From assembly GCF_029892425.1 (NCBI RefSeq), contig NZ_JARXWB010000045.1:1-50195 (forward strand): a stretch of 50,195 nucleotides of DNA. Reading direction: 5' to 3'. The translations under genes were made by a program, and so were the position numbers. Below, one piece after another: positions 27,660 through 37,304 of this stretch; within the stretch, counting starts at the first letter, position 1, and each line of letters starts with the position of its first letter. The notes under the pieces are model-generated. The model was not told the origin of the DNA. It was given only the letters and a program-made list of their open reading frames with translations, and did not search any database. This DNA is from Bradyrhizobium sp. BR13661. GTDB lineage: Bacteria > Pseudomonadota > Alphaproteobacteria > Rhizobiales > Xanthobacteraceae.

Positions 27660-28502
27660 TCAGGCCAGGCAGTCCTCGATGAAACCTGCTACCGCGCGCA
27701 CCGTGGGCGTGCGGCGCAGGTCGCGATGGACGACCAGCCAGACCTCGCGCCCGACGGGGCGGCCGCCGATATCAAAGCGCTCCAGCAGTGGATCGGTCTC
27801 GCCAAGGAATTTCGGCAGGGCGGCGAGCCCAAGTCCGGTCCGCGCGGCCGCTGCCTGGTTCTCCAGATCGTTGGTGCGAAGCACGATCTCGCGCGACGCG
27901 GCAAAGCGCATCAGCCATCGCTGCTGAGGAACCTCATCCATGCTGGAATCGTAAGCGACGAACGCGAAAGCATGCGGTGGTGTCGTCTTGAAATAGTCGG
28001 GAGAGCCGTAGAGCGCGAACTCGAAATAGCCGACCTTCCGCGCGATCAGTCCCGGCTCCGTCGGGCGCGACAGGCGAAGCGCCAGATCCGCCTCGCGACG
28101 GTTGAGCGAGGCCGTGCGCTTCTCGCCGATCAGCTTGATCCTGATGCCGGGATGCTGTTGCAGCAACCGGATCAGCTTCGGTGCGATCAGGAGGTTGGCG
28201 AGCGAAGGCGGAGCGCTGATCGTGATTTCGCCGCCGATCTCTGATTTTGAGGCCTGCACGGCGCGCGCCACGGCGAAGGCCGTCTCCGCCATCGGAGCCC
28301 CGATCTTGGCGATGCGCTTGCCGTCCTCGGTGAGCTCGTAGCTGCGCGGCCTGCGGTCGACGAGCTTGAGCGACATCGAGGCTTCCAGGGCCGCGACGCG
28401 GCGGGCCACGGTGACGTGGTCGACGCCAAGGCTCCGTGCCGCAGCGGACAGGGTCCCCTCGCGTGCGAGCGCCAGAAAATGCTGCAGGTCGGTCCAGTCC
28501 AT
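27660..28502 (-). CDS. LysR-family transcriptional regulator
   Basis: 280 residues. The N-terminal winged helix has LSAAARSLGVDHVTVARRVAALEA, and the C-terminal effector domain contains ISAPPSLANLLIAPKLIRLL. It is divergent from the quinone oxidoreductase gene with a 96-base gap, the usual arrangement for a LysR protein and its target. It probably controls that gene and itself in response to an unknown small molecule. Confidence 0.93.
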   Translation of the reverse strand: MDWTDLQHFLALAREGTLSAAARSLGVDHVTVARRVAALEASMSLKLVDRRPRSYELTEDGKRIAKIGAPMAETAFAVARAVQASKSEIGGEITISAPPSLANLLIAPKLIRLLQQHPGIRIKLIGEKRTASLNRREADLALRLSRPTEPGLIARKVGYFEFALYGSPDYFKTTPPHAFAFVAYDSSMDEVPQQRWLMRFAASREIVLRTNDLENQAAAARTGLGLAALPKFLGETDPLLERFDIGGRPVGREVWLVVHRDLRRTPTVRAVAGFIEDCLA

Positions 28503-28520
28503 CTGTGCGAATTCTCACAA

Positions 28521-28538
28521 CAAGATCTCAATCTTGAG
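28521..28538. promoter_or_regulatory. Candidate LysR operator
   Basis: Overlapping inverted repeats CAAGAT/ATCTTG (28521-28526 and 28531-28536) and CTCAA/TTGAG (28527-28531 and 28534-28538) lie in the middle of the 96-base gap between the divergent LysR and oxidoreductase genes. This is a plausible regulator binding site, inferred from position and symmetry only. Confidence 0.4.
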
Positions 28539-28598
28539 CAGTTTCGCAGATTTTCGCGCCATTCCATAGTGTGTCCATCATCGACAGGAGGATCCGAT

Positions 28599-29570
28599 AT
28601 GGCCGTGATCGTGAGATTGAAGGCGCCCGGTGGCGTCAACCAGCTCGAAGTGATGAGCGCCGATCTGCCGCCGCCCGGCCGCGGCGAAATCCGGCTGAGG
28701 CAGACCGCGATCGGCGTGAACTCCATCGATATTTATCAGCGCATGGGTCTCTACGCGCTCCCGCCTGAGCGCATTCCCGGCGTCGAGGCGGTGGGCGTCG
28801 TTGCGGCGCTGGGCGCGGAGGTCACTGGCCTCGAGGTCGGGGACCGCATCGCCTATGCGGGCGCGCCGGTTGGCGCCTACGCATCCGAACGCAATTTGCC
28901 GGCCTGGCGCTGCGTGAAGCTTCCCGCGCGCCTTCCGGACGAGGCGGTCGCCGCAGCATTCGTCAAGGGCATTACCGCCGACATGCTGCTCAATCGGGTT
29001 TTCCCGGTCGGCCCAGCGACGACAATTCTCGTCCATAGCGCTGCAGGAGGGCTCGGGCAGCTTCTGACGCGCTGGGCCAGCGCGGCTGGGGCAACTGTCA
29101 TCGGGACTGTTGGTTCGTCGGCCAAAACCGAAATCGCCCGCTCGGCCGGAGCGTCTCATGTGATCGTTGGCCGGGATACTGATTTCGCTGCTGCGATCAG
29201 CGATCTCACGGCCGGACGGGGCGTCGATGTCGCTTATGACGGGGTCGGCGGGGCGACGTTGCAAAAGACGCTTGGCTGCGTGCGGCCATTCGGCGTCGTG
29301 GCCAGCATTGGCCAGTCGGCCGGGCCGATCCCATCGGTCGATGTTCATGATCTCGGGCCGCGGCGCAGCCTGATGTTGGCGCGGCCGAGTGTCATGGCCC
29401 ACATGAACGATGCCGACGCGTATCGCCGTTCTGCCGAGCGCGTGCTTGCCGCGATAGGCGACGGTGTGCTGCAAGTCAGCGGGAAAGCCTACAGTCTGCG
29501 GGACGTGGCGCTGGCGCAGGCGGATCTCGAGGCCGGGCGTACGACGGGAGCCTTGTATCTGCGCCCCTGA
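28599..29570 (+). CDS. Quinone oxidoreductase-like (zeta-crystallin type) MDR enzyme
   Basis: 323 residues of the medium-chain dehydrogenase/reductase superfamily. The N-terminus is LPPPGRGEIRLRQTAIGVNSIDIYQRMG, the site where QOR proteins bind, and the zinc ligands of alcohol dehydrogenases are absent. The nucleotide fold is VHSAAGGLGQLLTRWA. It should reduce quinones or enones with NADPH. A very strong ribosome binding site AGGAGGA (28586-28592) precedes the ATG. It is divergent from the LysR regulator. Confidence 0.93.
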   Translation: MAVIVRLKAPGGVNQLEVMSADLPPPGRGEIRLRQTAIGVNSIDIYQRMGLYALPPERIPGVEAVGVVAALGAEVTGLEVGDRIAYAGAPVGAYASERNLPAWRCVKLPARLPDEAVAAAFVKGITADMLLNRVFPVGPATTILVHSAAGGLGQLLTRWASAAGATVIGTVGSSAKTEIARSAGASHVIVGRDTDFAAAISDLTAGRGVDVAYDGVGGATLQKTLGCVRPFGVVASIGQSAGPIPSVDVHDLGPRRSLMLARPSVMAHMNDADAYRRSAERVLAAIGDGVLQVSGKAYSLRDVALAQADLEAGRTTGALYLRP

Positions 29571-29575
29571 GCGGC

Positions 29576-30646
29576 CTATTCCGCCGCCTGCAACGCCGGC
29601 CCGGTCTTTTTCGGCGCAATCCAGAATGCGCCGGGCCGCTCGAACAGGAAGTCGGCGTGCAACCGCAGCGCAGCCTGCCAGATCGCGAGCGATCCGAGCA
29701 CGCCGACGATGGTCACGATCAGTGACACCGCGCCGATGTCGGCAATGAGTCCTGTGTGCAGGAGCAGCGTTCGCGTCGCCGCCATCGGCAGGAAGAAGGC
29801 GAGATAGATCACGATCGAATGTTCGCCGCAGAAGCGCAGGAAGTTGCACCAATGTGCGCGCGCGAGCAGCGTGCCGATGGTAATGATGGCACAGGCGCCG
29901 GCGAAGCCGAGCAACAGCGAGACGATCTTCCATTCGCTGGCGCCTGATGCGACGAGGCCGGCATTCGCTAGCGCCCAGGCCGCAAGCGCTGCGAGCGCAT
30001 ACGCGGGATGGTTTCGCGCGCGATCCGACAGAGTGAACACGTAAGGCGCAAACAGATAGCCCGAATAGAAATAGACGAATCGCGCGCAGAATTCGTCGAT
30101 CGCGGTCCAGCCGGTCGTGATGCGCGCCGTCTCCAGCGCAGCCGCGACAAGCCAGATGGCCAGCGGCGGGAATTTGCGTGTCAATTTCGTGACAACGAAG
30201 AAGATCGGCAGCAGATAGATGAACCAGAGCGTGCCGAATGGCTCAACGAAGGATTCCAAATAGAGCAGGCCCACGTCGCGCCAGCTGGTCTCGGCTGCAA
30301 AAGCCGGTGCTTTGAAGCCGAACTGGATTGTCACCCAGACGACATAAAAATAAGCGAAATGCACCACCTTGCGGTCGAGATAGGTTCGCCAGTCCCGATC
30401 GATCACCAGCGGCAGGAACAGGCCCGAAATCAGGAAGAAGTCCGGCATCCGGAACGGCTTTGCAAAGGCCACCAGGACATGCATGAAACCGGTCTCGCCG
30501 GCGGCGAGCTCGACCCCCAGGACCGAATGCATCATCACGACCATGACGATACAGATGCCCTTGGCATAATCGACCCAGTCGACACGCGCGGCAGCGGAGG
30601 CTTTGCGAAGCCCCCCGGTCGCAGCTGATGTGCCTGATGGTGCCAT
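29576..30646 (-). CDS. Acyltransferase family 3 membrane protein
   Basis: 356 residues with about ten membrane segments. The first segment, RVDWVDYAKGICIVMVVMMHS, carries the conserved Asp/Lys-Gly and the catalytic-type His of acyltransferase-3 (OafB/NodX-like) proteins. PDFFLISGLFLPL is the second motif. These proteins add acetyl or other acyl groups to surface sugars. It is convergent with the oxidoreductase gene (5 bases) and divergent from ugd. A role in modifying an exopolysaccharide or lipopolysaccharide is likely; the substrate is unknown. Confidence 0.88.
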   Translation of the reverse strand: MAPSGTSAATGGLRKASAAARVDWVDYAKGICIVMVVMMHSVLGVELAAGETGFMHVLVAFAKPFRMPDFFLISGLFLPLVIDRDWRTYLDRKVVHFAYFYVVWVTIQFGFKAPAFAAETSWRDVGLLYLESFVEPFGTLWFIYLLPIFFVVTKLTRKFPPLAIWLVAAALETARITTGWTAIDEFCARFVYFYSGYLFAPYVFTLSDRARNHPAYALAALAAWALANAGLVASGASEWKIVSLLLGFAGACAIITIGTLLARAHWCNFLRFCGEHSIVIYLAFFLPMAATRTLLLHTGLIADIGAVSLIVTIVGVLGSLAIWQAALRLHADFLFERPGAFWIAPKKTGPALQAAE

Positions 30647-30839
30647 ATGTCTCTTTTCGAGGCGGGTTCCGCCCGGTTCTGTCCAAGCGTAGGGCAGTGT
30701 GGCGCCCAGTGGTTTCCGACTTCTTTACCGGTACAAATCGCGTGCCGGTTTCTGACCGCGGGCTGTTCCTTTCCGACGGGAAAATGCTAAACCGCCCCGG
30801 ATTTGGGGTTTCGTTAACCAAGCCAAAACAGGAATATTC

Positions 30840-32156
30840 ATGCGCATCGCGATGATCGGCACGGGTTACGTCGGACTGGTATCCGGGGCCTGCTTTGCGG
30901 ATTTCGGTCACGACGTCACCTGTGTCGACAAGGACGAGAAGAAGATCGCGGCCCTTCATCGCGGCGAGATCCCGATCTATGAGCCGGGCCTGGACGAACT
31001 GGTCGCGAACAACGTCAGGGCCAAGCGGCTCGCTTTCACCACCGATCTGTCCAAGCCGGTTGCTGACGCCGACGCGGTGTTCATCGCGGTCGGCACGCCC
31101 TCACGCCGCGGCGATGGCCACGCCGATCTGTCCTATGTCTACGCCGCCGCGAAGGAGATCGCGCAGTCGCTGTCCGGCTTCACCGTCGTGGTAACGAAGT
31201 CGACCGTGCCGGTCGGCACCGGTGACGAGGTCGAGCGCATCATTCGCGAGACCAATCCTAAGGCTGACGTCGTCGTCGCCTCCAATCCCGAGTTCCTGCG
31301 CGAGGGCGCTGCGATCCGCGACTTCAAGTTCCCCGATCGCGTCGTGGTCGGCACCGCCGACGAGCGCGGCCGCAAGGTGATGGGCGACATCTACCGCCCG
31401 CTGTCGCTGAACCAGGCGCCGCTGATGTTCACCGCGCGGCGCACGGCCGAGATGATCAAATACGCAGCGAACGCGTTCCTCGCGACCAAGATCACCTTCA
31501 TCAACGAGATCGCGGACCTGTCTGAAAAGGTCGGTGCCAACGTGCAGGAAGTCGCGCGCGGCATTGGCCTCGATAATCGCATCGGAACCAAGTTCCTGCA
31601 TGCCGGTCCCGGCTTCGGCGGCTCGTGCTTCCCGAAGGACACCAAGGCGCTGATCAAGATCGCGCAGGATTACGACGTGAGCTTGCGCATCGTCGAATCC
31701 GTGCTCGCCGTCAACGAGAACCGCAAGCGCGCGATGGCGCGCAAGGTGAGCCAGGCACTCGGCGGCTCCTTGCGCGGCAAGACCATCGCGGTGCTCGGCC
31801 TCACCTTCAAGCCCGACACCGACGACATGCGCGACGCGCCGTCGATTCCGCTCGTCACCGGCCTCCTCGACATGGGCGCGAAGGTGAAGGCGTTCGACCC
31901 TGTTGGCATGGAGCAGGCCAAGAGCGAATTGCCCAATATCACCTATTGCGAGGATGCCTATTCCTGCGCTGAAGGGGCCGATGCGCTCGTCGTCGTTACC
32001 GAGTGGACGCAGTTCCGCGGCCTCGATCTCGACCGGCTGAAGAGCATCATGGCGCAGCCCGTCGTCGTCGACCTCCGCAACATCTTCAGTCCCGACGACA
32101 TGGTGACCGCCGGCTTCACCTATGAAAGCGTCGGCCGGCCGCCGGTCCAGGGCTGA
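30840..32156 (+). CDS. ugd: UDP-glucose 6-dehydrogenase
   Basis: 438 residues. It oxidises UDP-glucose to UDP-glucuronate with two NAD. The Rossmann loop is MIGTGYVGLVSGACFADFG at the start. The catalytic Cys263 is in GPGFGGSCFPKD, and the C-terminal UDP-binding domain has VLGLTFKPDTDDMRDAPS. AGGA lies eight bases before the ATG. UDP-glucuronate feeds exopolysaccharide or lipopolysaccharide synthesis, in keeping with the neighbouring acyltransferase and the phosphohexomutase downstream. Confidence 0.97.
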   Translation: MRIAMIGTGYVGLVSGACFADFGHDVTCVDKDEKKIAALHRGEIPIYEPGLDELVANNVRAKRLAFTTDLSKPVADADAVFIAVGTPSRRGDGHADLSYVYAAAKEIAQSLSGFTVVVTKSTVPVGTGDEVERIIRETNPKADVVVASNPEFLREGAAIRDFKFPDRVVVGTADERGRKVMGDIYRPLSLNQAPLMFTARRTAEMIKYAANAFLATKITFINEIADLSEKVGANVQEVARGIGLDNRIGTKFLHAGPGFGGSCFPKDTKALIKIAQDYDVSLRIVESVLAVNENRKRAMARKVSQALGGSLRGKTIAVLGLTFKPDTDDMRDAPSIPLVTGLLDMGAKVKAFDPVGMEQAKSELPNITYCEDAYSCAEGADALVVVTEWTQFRGLDLDRLKSIMAQPVVVDLRNIFSPDDMVTAGFTYESVGRPPVQG

Positions 32157-32180
32157 TAGTTAGATTGTCGACCTGAAACC

Positions 32181-32325
32181 GTCATGGCCGGGCTTGCCGA
32201 CTTCGCTTAGGCTTCGCCGGCCCGATTCTGTAAGCCCGGCGAAGCATTCGTGGAGCCGGGTCCCGGCCATCCACGTCTGTTTTCTAGTCCATGACGTGGA
32301 TGCCGGGACGAGCCCGGGCATGACG
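32181..32325. repeat. Palindromic intergenic repeat, family C copy 1
   Basis: Region bounded by GTCATGGCCGGG and its complement-like CCCGGGCATGAC. It contains degenerate inverted segments (GGCCATCCACGT and ACGTGGATGCCGGGACGAG). A second copy with the same ends and GGCATCCACGT/ACGTGGATGGCC arms lies at 43819-43901. It fills most of the ugd-hrpB gap and ends 13 bases before the hrpB start. Confidence 0.83.
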
Positions 32326-32338
32326 ACCGGATAGATAT

Positions 32339-34813
32339 TTGCCCCGCACCTTCGACACGCCCCTCCCGATCGATGCCGTGCTCGACGACCTCTCGCGCAC
32401 GCTGGAGGCGCACAATGCGGCTGTGCTGGTGGCGCCTCCCGGCGCCGGCAAAACCACGCGGGTGCCGCTGGCGCTGCTCGATGCGCCCTGGGCCGAGGGC
32501 AGGAAGATCATTGTCCTGGAGCCGCGCCGCATCGCCGCGCGCGCCAGCGCCGATCGCATGGCCAAGTCGCTTGGCGAGCGCGCCGGCGAAACTGTCGGCT
32601 ATCGCGTCCGCTTCGGCTCGAAGATCTCGCGCGCGACGCGCATCGAGGTCGTGACCGAGGGCATTTTTACGCGTCAGATCCTCGACGACCCTGAACTGTC
32701 AGGCGTTGCCGCCATCCTGTTCGATGAATTCCACGAGCGCTCGCTCGATGCAGACATGGGCCTGGCGCTGGCGCGCGACGCGCAACTGGGCTTGCGCGAA
32801 GACCTGCGCATCCTGGTAATGTCGGCCACGCTCGACGGCGCTCGCGTCGCGAGGCTGCTTGGCGAAGCGCCTGTCGTCGAGAGCGAGGGCCGCGCCTTTC
32901 CGGTCGAGACGCGCTATCTCGGCCGCAAGGCGGATGCGCCGATCGAGCGACAGATGGCGGATGCGATTGCCTCGGCGCTGCGCGCCGACAGCGGCTCGGT
33001 GCTCGCGTTCCTGCCAGGCGCCGCCGAAATCCGCCGCACTCAGAACTTTCTGGCTGAGCGTGTGCAGGATGCCAGCATCGAGATCGTGCCGCTGTTCGGT
33101 GCGCTCGATGCGGCCGTGCAGGACCGTGCCATCGCTCCGGCGCCCAAGGGCACGCGCAAGGTGGTGCTGGCGACGTCGATCGCGGAGACCTCTCTGACAA
33201 TTGAAGGCGTGCGCATTGTGGTCGATTCCGGGCTTGCCCGCGTCCCACGCTACGAGCCTGATATCGGCCTGACCCGGCTCGAGACCGTGCGGGCTGCGCG
33301 TGCCGCCGTCGACCAGCGCCGCGGCCGCGCCGGCCGCACCGAGCCCGGTGTGTGCTATCGTCTCTGGGACGAGCCGCAGACGGCCTCGCTGGCGCCCTAC
33401 ACTCAACCTGAAATTCTCAGTGCCGATTTGTCTTCGCTGGTGCTCGATCTTGCGCAGTGGGGCGTCGCTGATCCCTCGGTGTTGTCGTTCCTCGATCCGC
33501 CGCCGGCGCCTGCCTGGAAAGAGGCGAAAAGCCTGCTCGAAGAGCTCAACGCGCTTGATGGCGACGGCCGCATCACCGTCGAAGGCAAGAGCCTGCGCGC
33601 GCTGGCGCTGCCGCCGCGGCTGGCGCGCATGATCGTGGATTCGCATCGCGCAGGGTGCGGCGAAGAGGCGGCCGAGATCGCAGCCATTCTCACCGAGCGC
33701 GGGCTCGGCGGCGACAGCGCCGATCTCGATCACCGGCGCGACCAGTTCCGCCGCGACCGATCGCCGCGGGCAGCGAGCGCGCGCGACCTGGCGCGACGAT
33801 GGGCGTCGCAGGTCGCAGCATCCGAGAAGCCGGGGCAGCAGGAGGATCTTTCGACCGGCCTGATGCTCGCCTATGCCTTCCCGGACCGTGTCGCGCGCAA
33901 TCGCGGCAACGGCAGCTTCGTGCTCGCCAACGGTCGCGGCGCCGCTGTGGAGCAAACCTCCTCGCTCGCCCGCGCGCCCTACATCGCAATCGGCGAGATG
34001 ACGGGCACGGCCGCAAGTGGCCGCATCCTGCTCGCCGCGCAAATCGCCGAAGCCGACATCGAACAGCATTTTGCCGAGCATATCGAGACCACCGACGAGA
34101 TCTCGTTCGATCGCGGCGCGATGGCGCTGAGGGCGCGGCGCAAGCGTGTGCTGCACGCGATCACCCTGTCCGAGGCCACGCTTGCCGTGTCGCCCTCGGA
34201 GGACACCGCGCGAATCTTTGCCGACGGGCTGATCGCAGCCGGCCTCGACCGGCTGCCCTGGTCAAAGGCCGCAAAACAATGGCGCGACCGCGTGATGTTT
34301 TTGCGCAAGGCGGAGGGGGATAGCTGGCCCGACCTTTCCGATGACGGGCTGATCGCGCGGCGCGACGATTGGCTGGTGCCGGCGCTCTACGACAAGATCG
34401 CGCTGAAGGACATTTCCGCCGGCGATCTCTCCGATGCGCTGATGGTGCTGTTGCCGTGGGAGATGCGCGCGCGGCTCGACCGCGAGGCGCCGACCCATTT
34501 CGAGGCGCCCACGGGAAGCGTGCTCGCGATCGATTACGAGGCCGAGCAAGGGCCGACCATCGCGGTGCGGCTGCAGGAATTGTTCGGCCTCAACACCCAT
34601 CCGTCGATCGCGGCGGGCAAGGTGCCGCTGGTGCTGGAATTGCTGTCGCCGGCGCAGCGCCCGGTGCAGGTGACGCGCGATCTGCCCGGCTTCTGGCGCG
34701 GCAGCTATGCCGCGGTCCGCTCCGACCTGCGCGGTCGCTATCCGCGCCATCCCTGGCCTGAGGATCCCGCGAGTGCGCTGCCGACCCGGCGGGTCAAGCC
34801 GCGCGGCACCTGA
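32339..34813 (+). CDS. hrpB: ATP-dependent RNA helicase HrpB
   Basis: 824 residues, the usual HrpB size. It has a DEAH/RHA-type helicase core: Walker A GAGKT (35-39), DExH box as DEFH (129-132) and SAT (162-164). The second RecA domain has ATSIAETSLTIEGVRIVVDSG and QRRGRAGRTEPG. The long C-terminal domain is HrpB-specific. The start is a TTG with no strong ribosome binding site and directly follows a palindromic repeat. No ATG occurs in frame before residue 74, which is inside the helicase core, so TTG is the best choice. Confidence 0.93.
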   Translation: MPRTFDTPLPIDAVLDDLSRTLEAHNAAVLVAPPGAGKTTRVPLALLDAPWAEGRKIIVLEPRRIAARASADRMAKSLGERAGETVGYRVRFGSKISRATRIEVVTEGIFTRQILDDPELSGVAAILFDEFHERSLDADMGLALARDAQLGLREDLRILVMSATLDGARVARLLGEAPVVESEGRAFPVETRYLGRKADAPIERQMADAIASALRADSGSVLAFLPGAAEIRRTQNFLAERVQDASIEIVPLFGALDAAVQDRAIAPAPKGTRKVVLATSIAETSLTIEGVRIVVDSGLARVPRYEPDIGLTRLETVRAARAAVDQRRGRAGRTEPGVCYRLWDEPQTASLAPYTQPEILSADLSSLVLDLAQWGVADPSVLSFLDPPPAPAWKEAKSLLEELNALDGDGRITVEGKSLRALALPPRLARMIVDSHRAGCGEEAAEIAAILTERGLGGDSADLDHRRDQFRRDRSPRAASARDLARRWASQVAASEKPGQQEDLSTGLMLAYAFPDRVARNRGNGSFVLANGRGAAVEQTSSLARAPYIAIGEMTGTAASGRILLAAQIAEADIEQHFAEHIETTDEISFDRGAMALRARRKRVLHAITLSEATLAVSPSEDTARIFADGLIAAGLDRLPWSKAAKQWRDRVMFLRKAEGDSWPDLSDDGLIARRDDWLVPALYDKIALKDISAGDLSDALMVLLPWEMRARLDREAPTHFEAPTGSVLAIDYEAEQGPTIAVRLQELFGLNTHPSIAAGKVPLVLELLSPAQRPVQVTRDLPGFWRGSYAAVRSDLRGRYPRHPWPEDPASALPTRRVKPRGT

Positions 34814-34942
34814 CGGATCACGCCCCGCCGTTAACCGTACGCTCATCCTTTTCGTCAAAATGACACCGGCTCCGCCGTGGCGGCGCTCGCAGAGAGGCGC
34901 GTCGTGTGGTGGAATCGGGCTTTCCGGCTCGGAAGTGGTGTG

Positions 34943-35455
34943 ATGCGTAACATTATGATCTTCGCGGCCGTGATGATCGGCCTCGGTACATTCATGGCGC
35001 AGATGGCGGACAAGATGAGCTCCGCATCTGCCACCTCGGTGCCGCGCACGACGGTCGCGGTCGCGACCACGGCGCCATCAGGCAGCCGCAGCCTCAACAT
35101 CCCCCGCGACGGCCGTGGCCATTTCCAGACCGAAGGCCGCATCGATGGCCAGCGCATCGGCTTCATGGTTGACACCGGCGCCTCCGTGGTGGCGCTGAAC
35201 GAGACCTCGGCCGCCCGCTTTGGCCTCCGTCCCTCGCGCAGCGAGTACAACGCCACCGTCACCACCGCGAACGGCACTATCAAGGCCGCGCGCACCCGCA
35301 TCGCCATGCTTGATGTCGGCGGCCTCATCGTGCGCGACGTCGACGCCATGGTGCTGCCCGACGAGGCGCTGTCGGAGAACCTGCTCGGCCTCTCGTTCCT
35401 GTCCCGCCTGAAGCGTTTCGAGTACGCCAACGGCCAGATGGTGCTGGAGCAGTGA
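34943..35455 (+). CDS. Membrane-anchored retropepsin-like aspartic protease (TIGR02281 type)
   Basis: 170 residues. An N-terminal hydrophobic segment (about 4-20) anchors or exports it. The single aspartic-protease motif is Asp77 in GFMVDTGASVVAL, followed by the family's RTRIAMLDVGGLIVRDVDAMVLP and LLGLSFLSRL. One active-site motif means it must dimerise, like retropepsin. The family (clan AA) is common in alphaproteobacteria, but substrates are largely unknown. GGAAG precedes the ATG at 34943; an in-frame GTG at 34877 would add 22 residues. Confidence 0.9.
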   Translation: MRNIMIFAAVMIGLGTFMAQMADKMSSASATSVPRTTVAVATTAPSGSRSLNIPRDGRGHFQTEGRIDGQRIGFMVDTGASVVALNETSAARFGLRPSRSEYNATVTTANGTIKAARTRIAMLDVGGLIVRDVDAMVLPDEALSENLLGLSFLSRLKRFEYANGQMVLEQ

Positions 35456-35635
35456 GTTCGGGCGGCCAGCGTCGCGGATGAGCTCAATATTGATCTGATC
35501 GGGCCCGCGGCTGGTAACCTTCATCGTTACCAAACTGCCGCAATTATCAGCCATAAGCTGCCATTCCTGCCTTCCGCTGCGGCCCGGCATTCGCTAAGGC
35601 TGCATCATTTCCTGCCTTTTCATGAGACCGCTTCA
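35456..35635. other. Intergenic region with small inverted repeat
   Basis: 180 bases between the aspartic protease and the phosphohexomutase. It contains an inverted repeat GGTAAC/GTTACC (35513-35518 and 35526-35531) with a seven-base spacer, which could be an operator. I see no gene. It is A/T-richer than its neighbours and probably contains the mutase promoter. Confidence 0.4.
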
Positions 35636-37135
35636 ATGTTTCCCAAGCCGAAATCCGCGCTTTTGCCCAACACCTACGCCTTCGAATCCGAGCCGATGGT
35701 GAAGCCGACAGGTTTTCGCGAATACGACGCGCGCTGGCTGTTCCAGAAGGAAATCAACCTCATGGGCGTGCAGGCGCTCGGGATGGGACTGGGCGCGCTG
35801 ATTGCGGAACTCGGCGTCAGCCAGGAGATCGTCACCGGCCATGATTTCCGCGGCTATTCGGCCTCGATCAAATATGCGCTGATCTCGGGCCTGATGGCTG
35901 CGGGATGCAAGGTGCATGACATTGGGCTCGCGGTGACGCCGATGGCCTATTTCGCGCAGTTCGATCTCGACGTGCCCGCTGTCGCGATGGTGACCGCCTC
36001 GCACAACGACAATGGCTGGACCGGCGTGAAGATGGGTGCCAACCGCCCGCTGACCTTCGGCCCCGACGAGATGACGCGGCTGAAGGAAATCGTGCTCAAC
36101 GCGGATTTCAAGAATAAGGCCGGCGGCTCCTACCAGTTCCACGAGAATTATCCGGCGCGCTACATCGCCGACCTCACCAACCGTCCGAAGCTCAAGCGCA
36201 AGCTCAGGGTCGTCGCGGCCTGCGGCAACGGCACGGCCGGCGCCTTCGCGCCGCAGGTGCTGGAGGCGATCGGCTGCGAAGTGATCCCGCTCGACACCGA
36301 GCTCGACCACACCTTTCCGAAATACAATCCGAATCCTGAGGACATGGAGATGCTGCACGCGATCCGCGACGCGGTGCTGCATCACAAGGCCGACGTCGGT
36401 CTCGGCTTCGACGGCGACGGCGATCGCTGCGGCGTCGTTGACAACACCGGCGAGGAGATTTTCGCCGACAAGGTCGGCGTGATGCTCGCGCGCGACATGT
36501 CGGCGATCCACAAGGACGCGCAGTTCATCGTCGACGTGAAGTCGACCGGCCTGTTCATCACCGATCCGGTGCTTCAGAAGCAGGGCGCCAGGACCGCCTA
36601 CTGGAAGACCGGCCATTCCTACATGAAGCGCCGCACCAACGAGACGGGTGCGCTCGCAGGCTTCGAGAAGTCCGGCCACTTCTTCTTCAACAAGCCGTAT
36701 GGCCGCGGCTATGACGACGGGCTGGTCTCGGCGCTCGCGATCTGCGACATGCTCGACCGCGCGCCGGGCAAGTCGATGGCTGACTTGAAGAACGCGCTGC
36801 CAAAAACCTGGTCGTCGCCGACCATGTCGCCGCATTGCGCCGACGAGACCAAATACGGCGTGATCGACAAGGCGGTGAAGCACTTCGAAGCCTTGCAGGC
36901 GAACGGCGCCAAGATCGGCGGCCAGTCGATCCGCGATCTCGTCACCGTCAACGGCGTGCGCGTCACCGTCGAGGACGGCAGCTGGGGCCTGGTGCGGGCG
37001 TCCTCGAACAAGCCTGAGCTCGTCGTCGTGGTCGAGAGCCCGGTCTCCGAGCAGCGCATGCACGACATGTTCGAGATGGTGAACAGCGTGCTGCGCACGC
37101 ATCCCGAAGTCGGCGAGTACAATCAGAAGATCTGA
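35636..37135 (+). CDS. Phosphomannomutase/phosphoglucomutase
   Basis: 499 residues of the alpha-D-phosphohexomutase family. Catalytic Ser122 is in VTASHNDNGWTG, the metal-binding loop is LGFDGDGDRCG, and the C-terminal phosphate-binding RASSNKPE is present. It converts mannose 6-phosphate or glucose 6-phosphate to the 1-phosphate. This feeds GDP-mannose or UDP-glucose pools and therefore Ugd. Which sugar is preferred cannot be told from sequence, so I give no gene symbol. Confidence 0.93.
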   Translation: MFPKPKSALLPNTYAFESEPMVKPTGFREYDARWLFQKEINLMGVQALGMGLGALIAELGVSQEIVTGHDFRGYSASIKYALISGLMAAGCKVHDIGLAVTPMAYFAQFDLDVPAVAMVTASHNDNGWTGVKMGANRPLTFGPDEMTRLKEIVLNADFKNKAGGSYQFHENYPARYIADLTNRPKLKRKLRVVAACGNGTAGAFAPQVLEAIGCEVIPLDTELDHTFPKYNPNPEDMEMLHAIRDAVLHHKADVGLGFDGDGDRCGVVDNTGEEIFADKVGVMLARDMSAIHKDAQFIVDVKSTGLFITDPVLQKQGARTAYWKTGHSYMKRRTNETGALAGFEKSGHFFFNKPYGRGYDDGLVSALAICDMLDRAPGKSMADLKNALPKTWSSPTMSPHCADETKYGVIDKAVKHFEALQANGAKIGGQSIRDLVTVNGVRVTVEDGSWGLVRASSNKPELVVVVESPVSEQRMHDMFEMVNSVLRTHPEVGEYNQKI

Positions 37136-37172
37136 GGTGGGAGCGAGAGCGCTCGCGCTCGCCGCACTCATG

Positions 37173-37277
37173 CTGTCATCACCCGCGAAGGCGGGTGATC
37201 CAGTACGCCGTGGCCTCTCGATTTTATCGCTGGCGTCACGGAGTACTGGATCGCCCGGTCAAGCCGGGCGATGACAG
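37173..37277. repeat. Palindromic intergenic repeat, family D
   Basis: Inverted repeat of about 105 bases with outer arms CTGTCATC/GATGACAG and inner arms GATCCAGTAC/GTACTGGATC. It lies between the convergent mutase and Lrp-type genes and probably forms a long hairpin that could separate the two transcripts. Confidence 0.85.
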
Positions 37278-37304
37278 TTTACCCTGTGGCGATACGCTAG
37301 CTTT

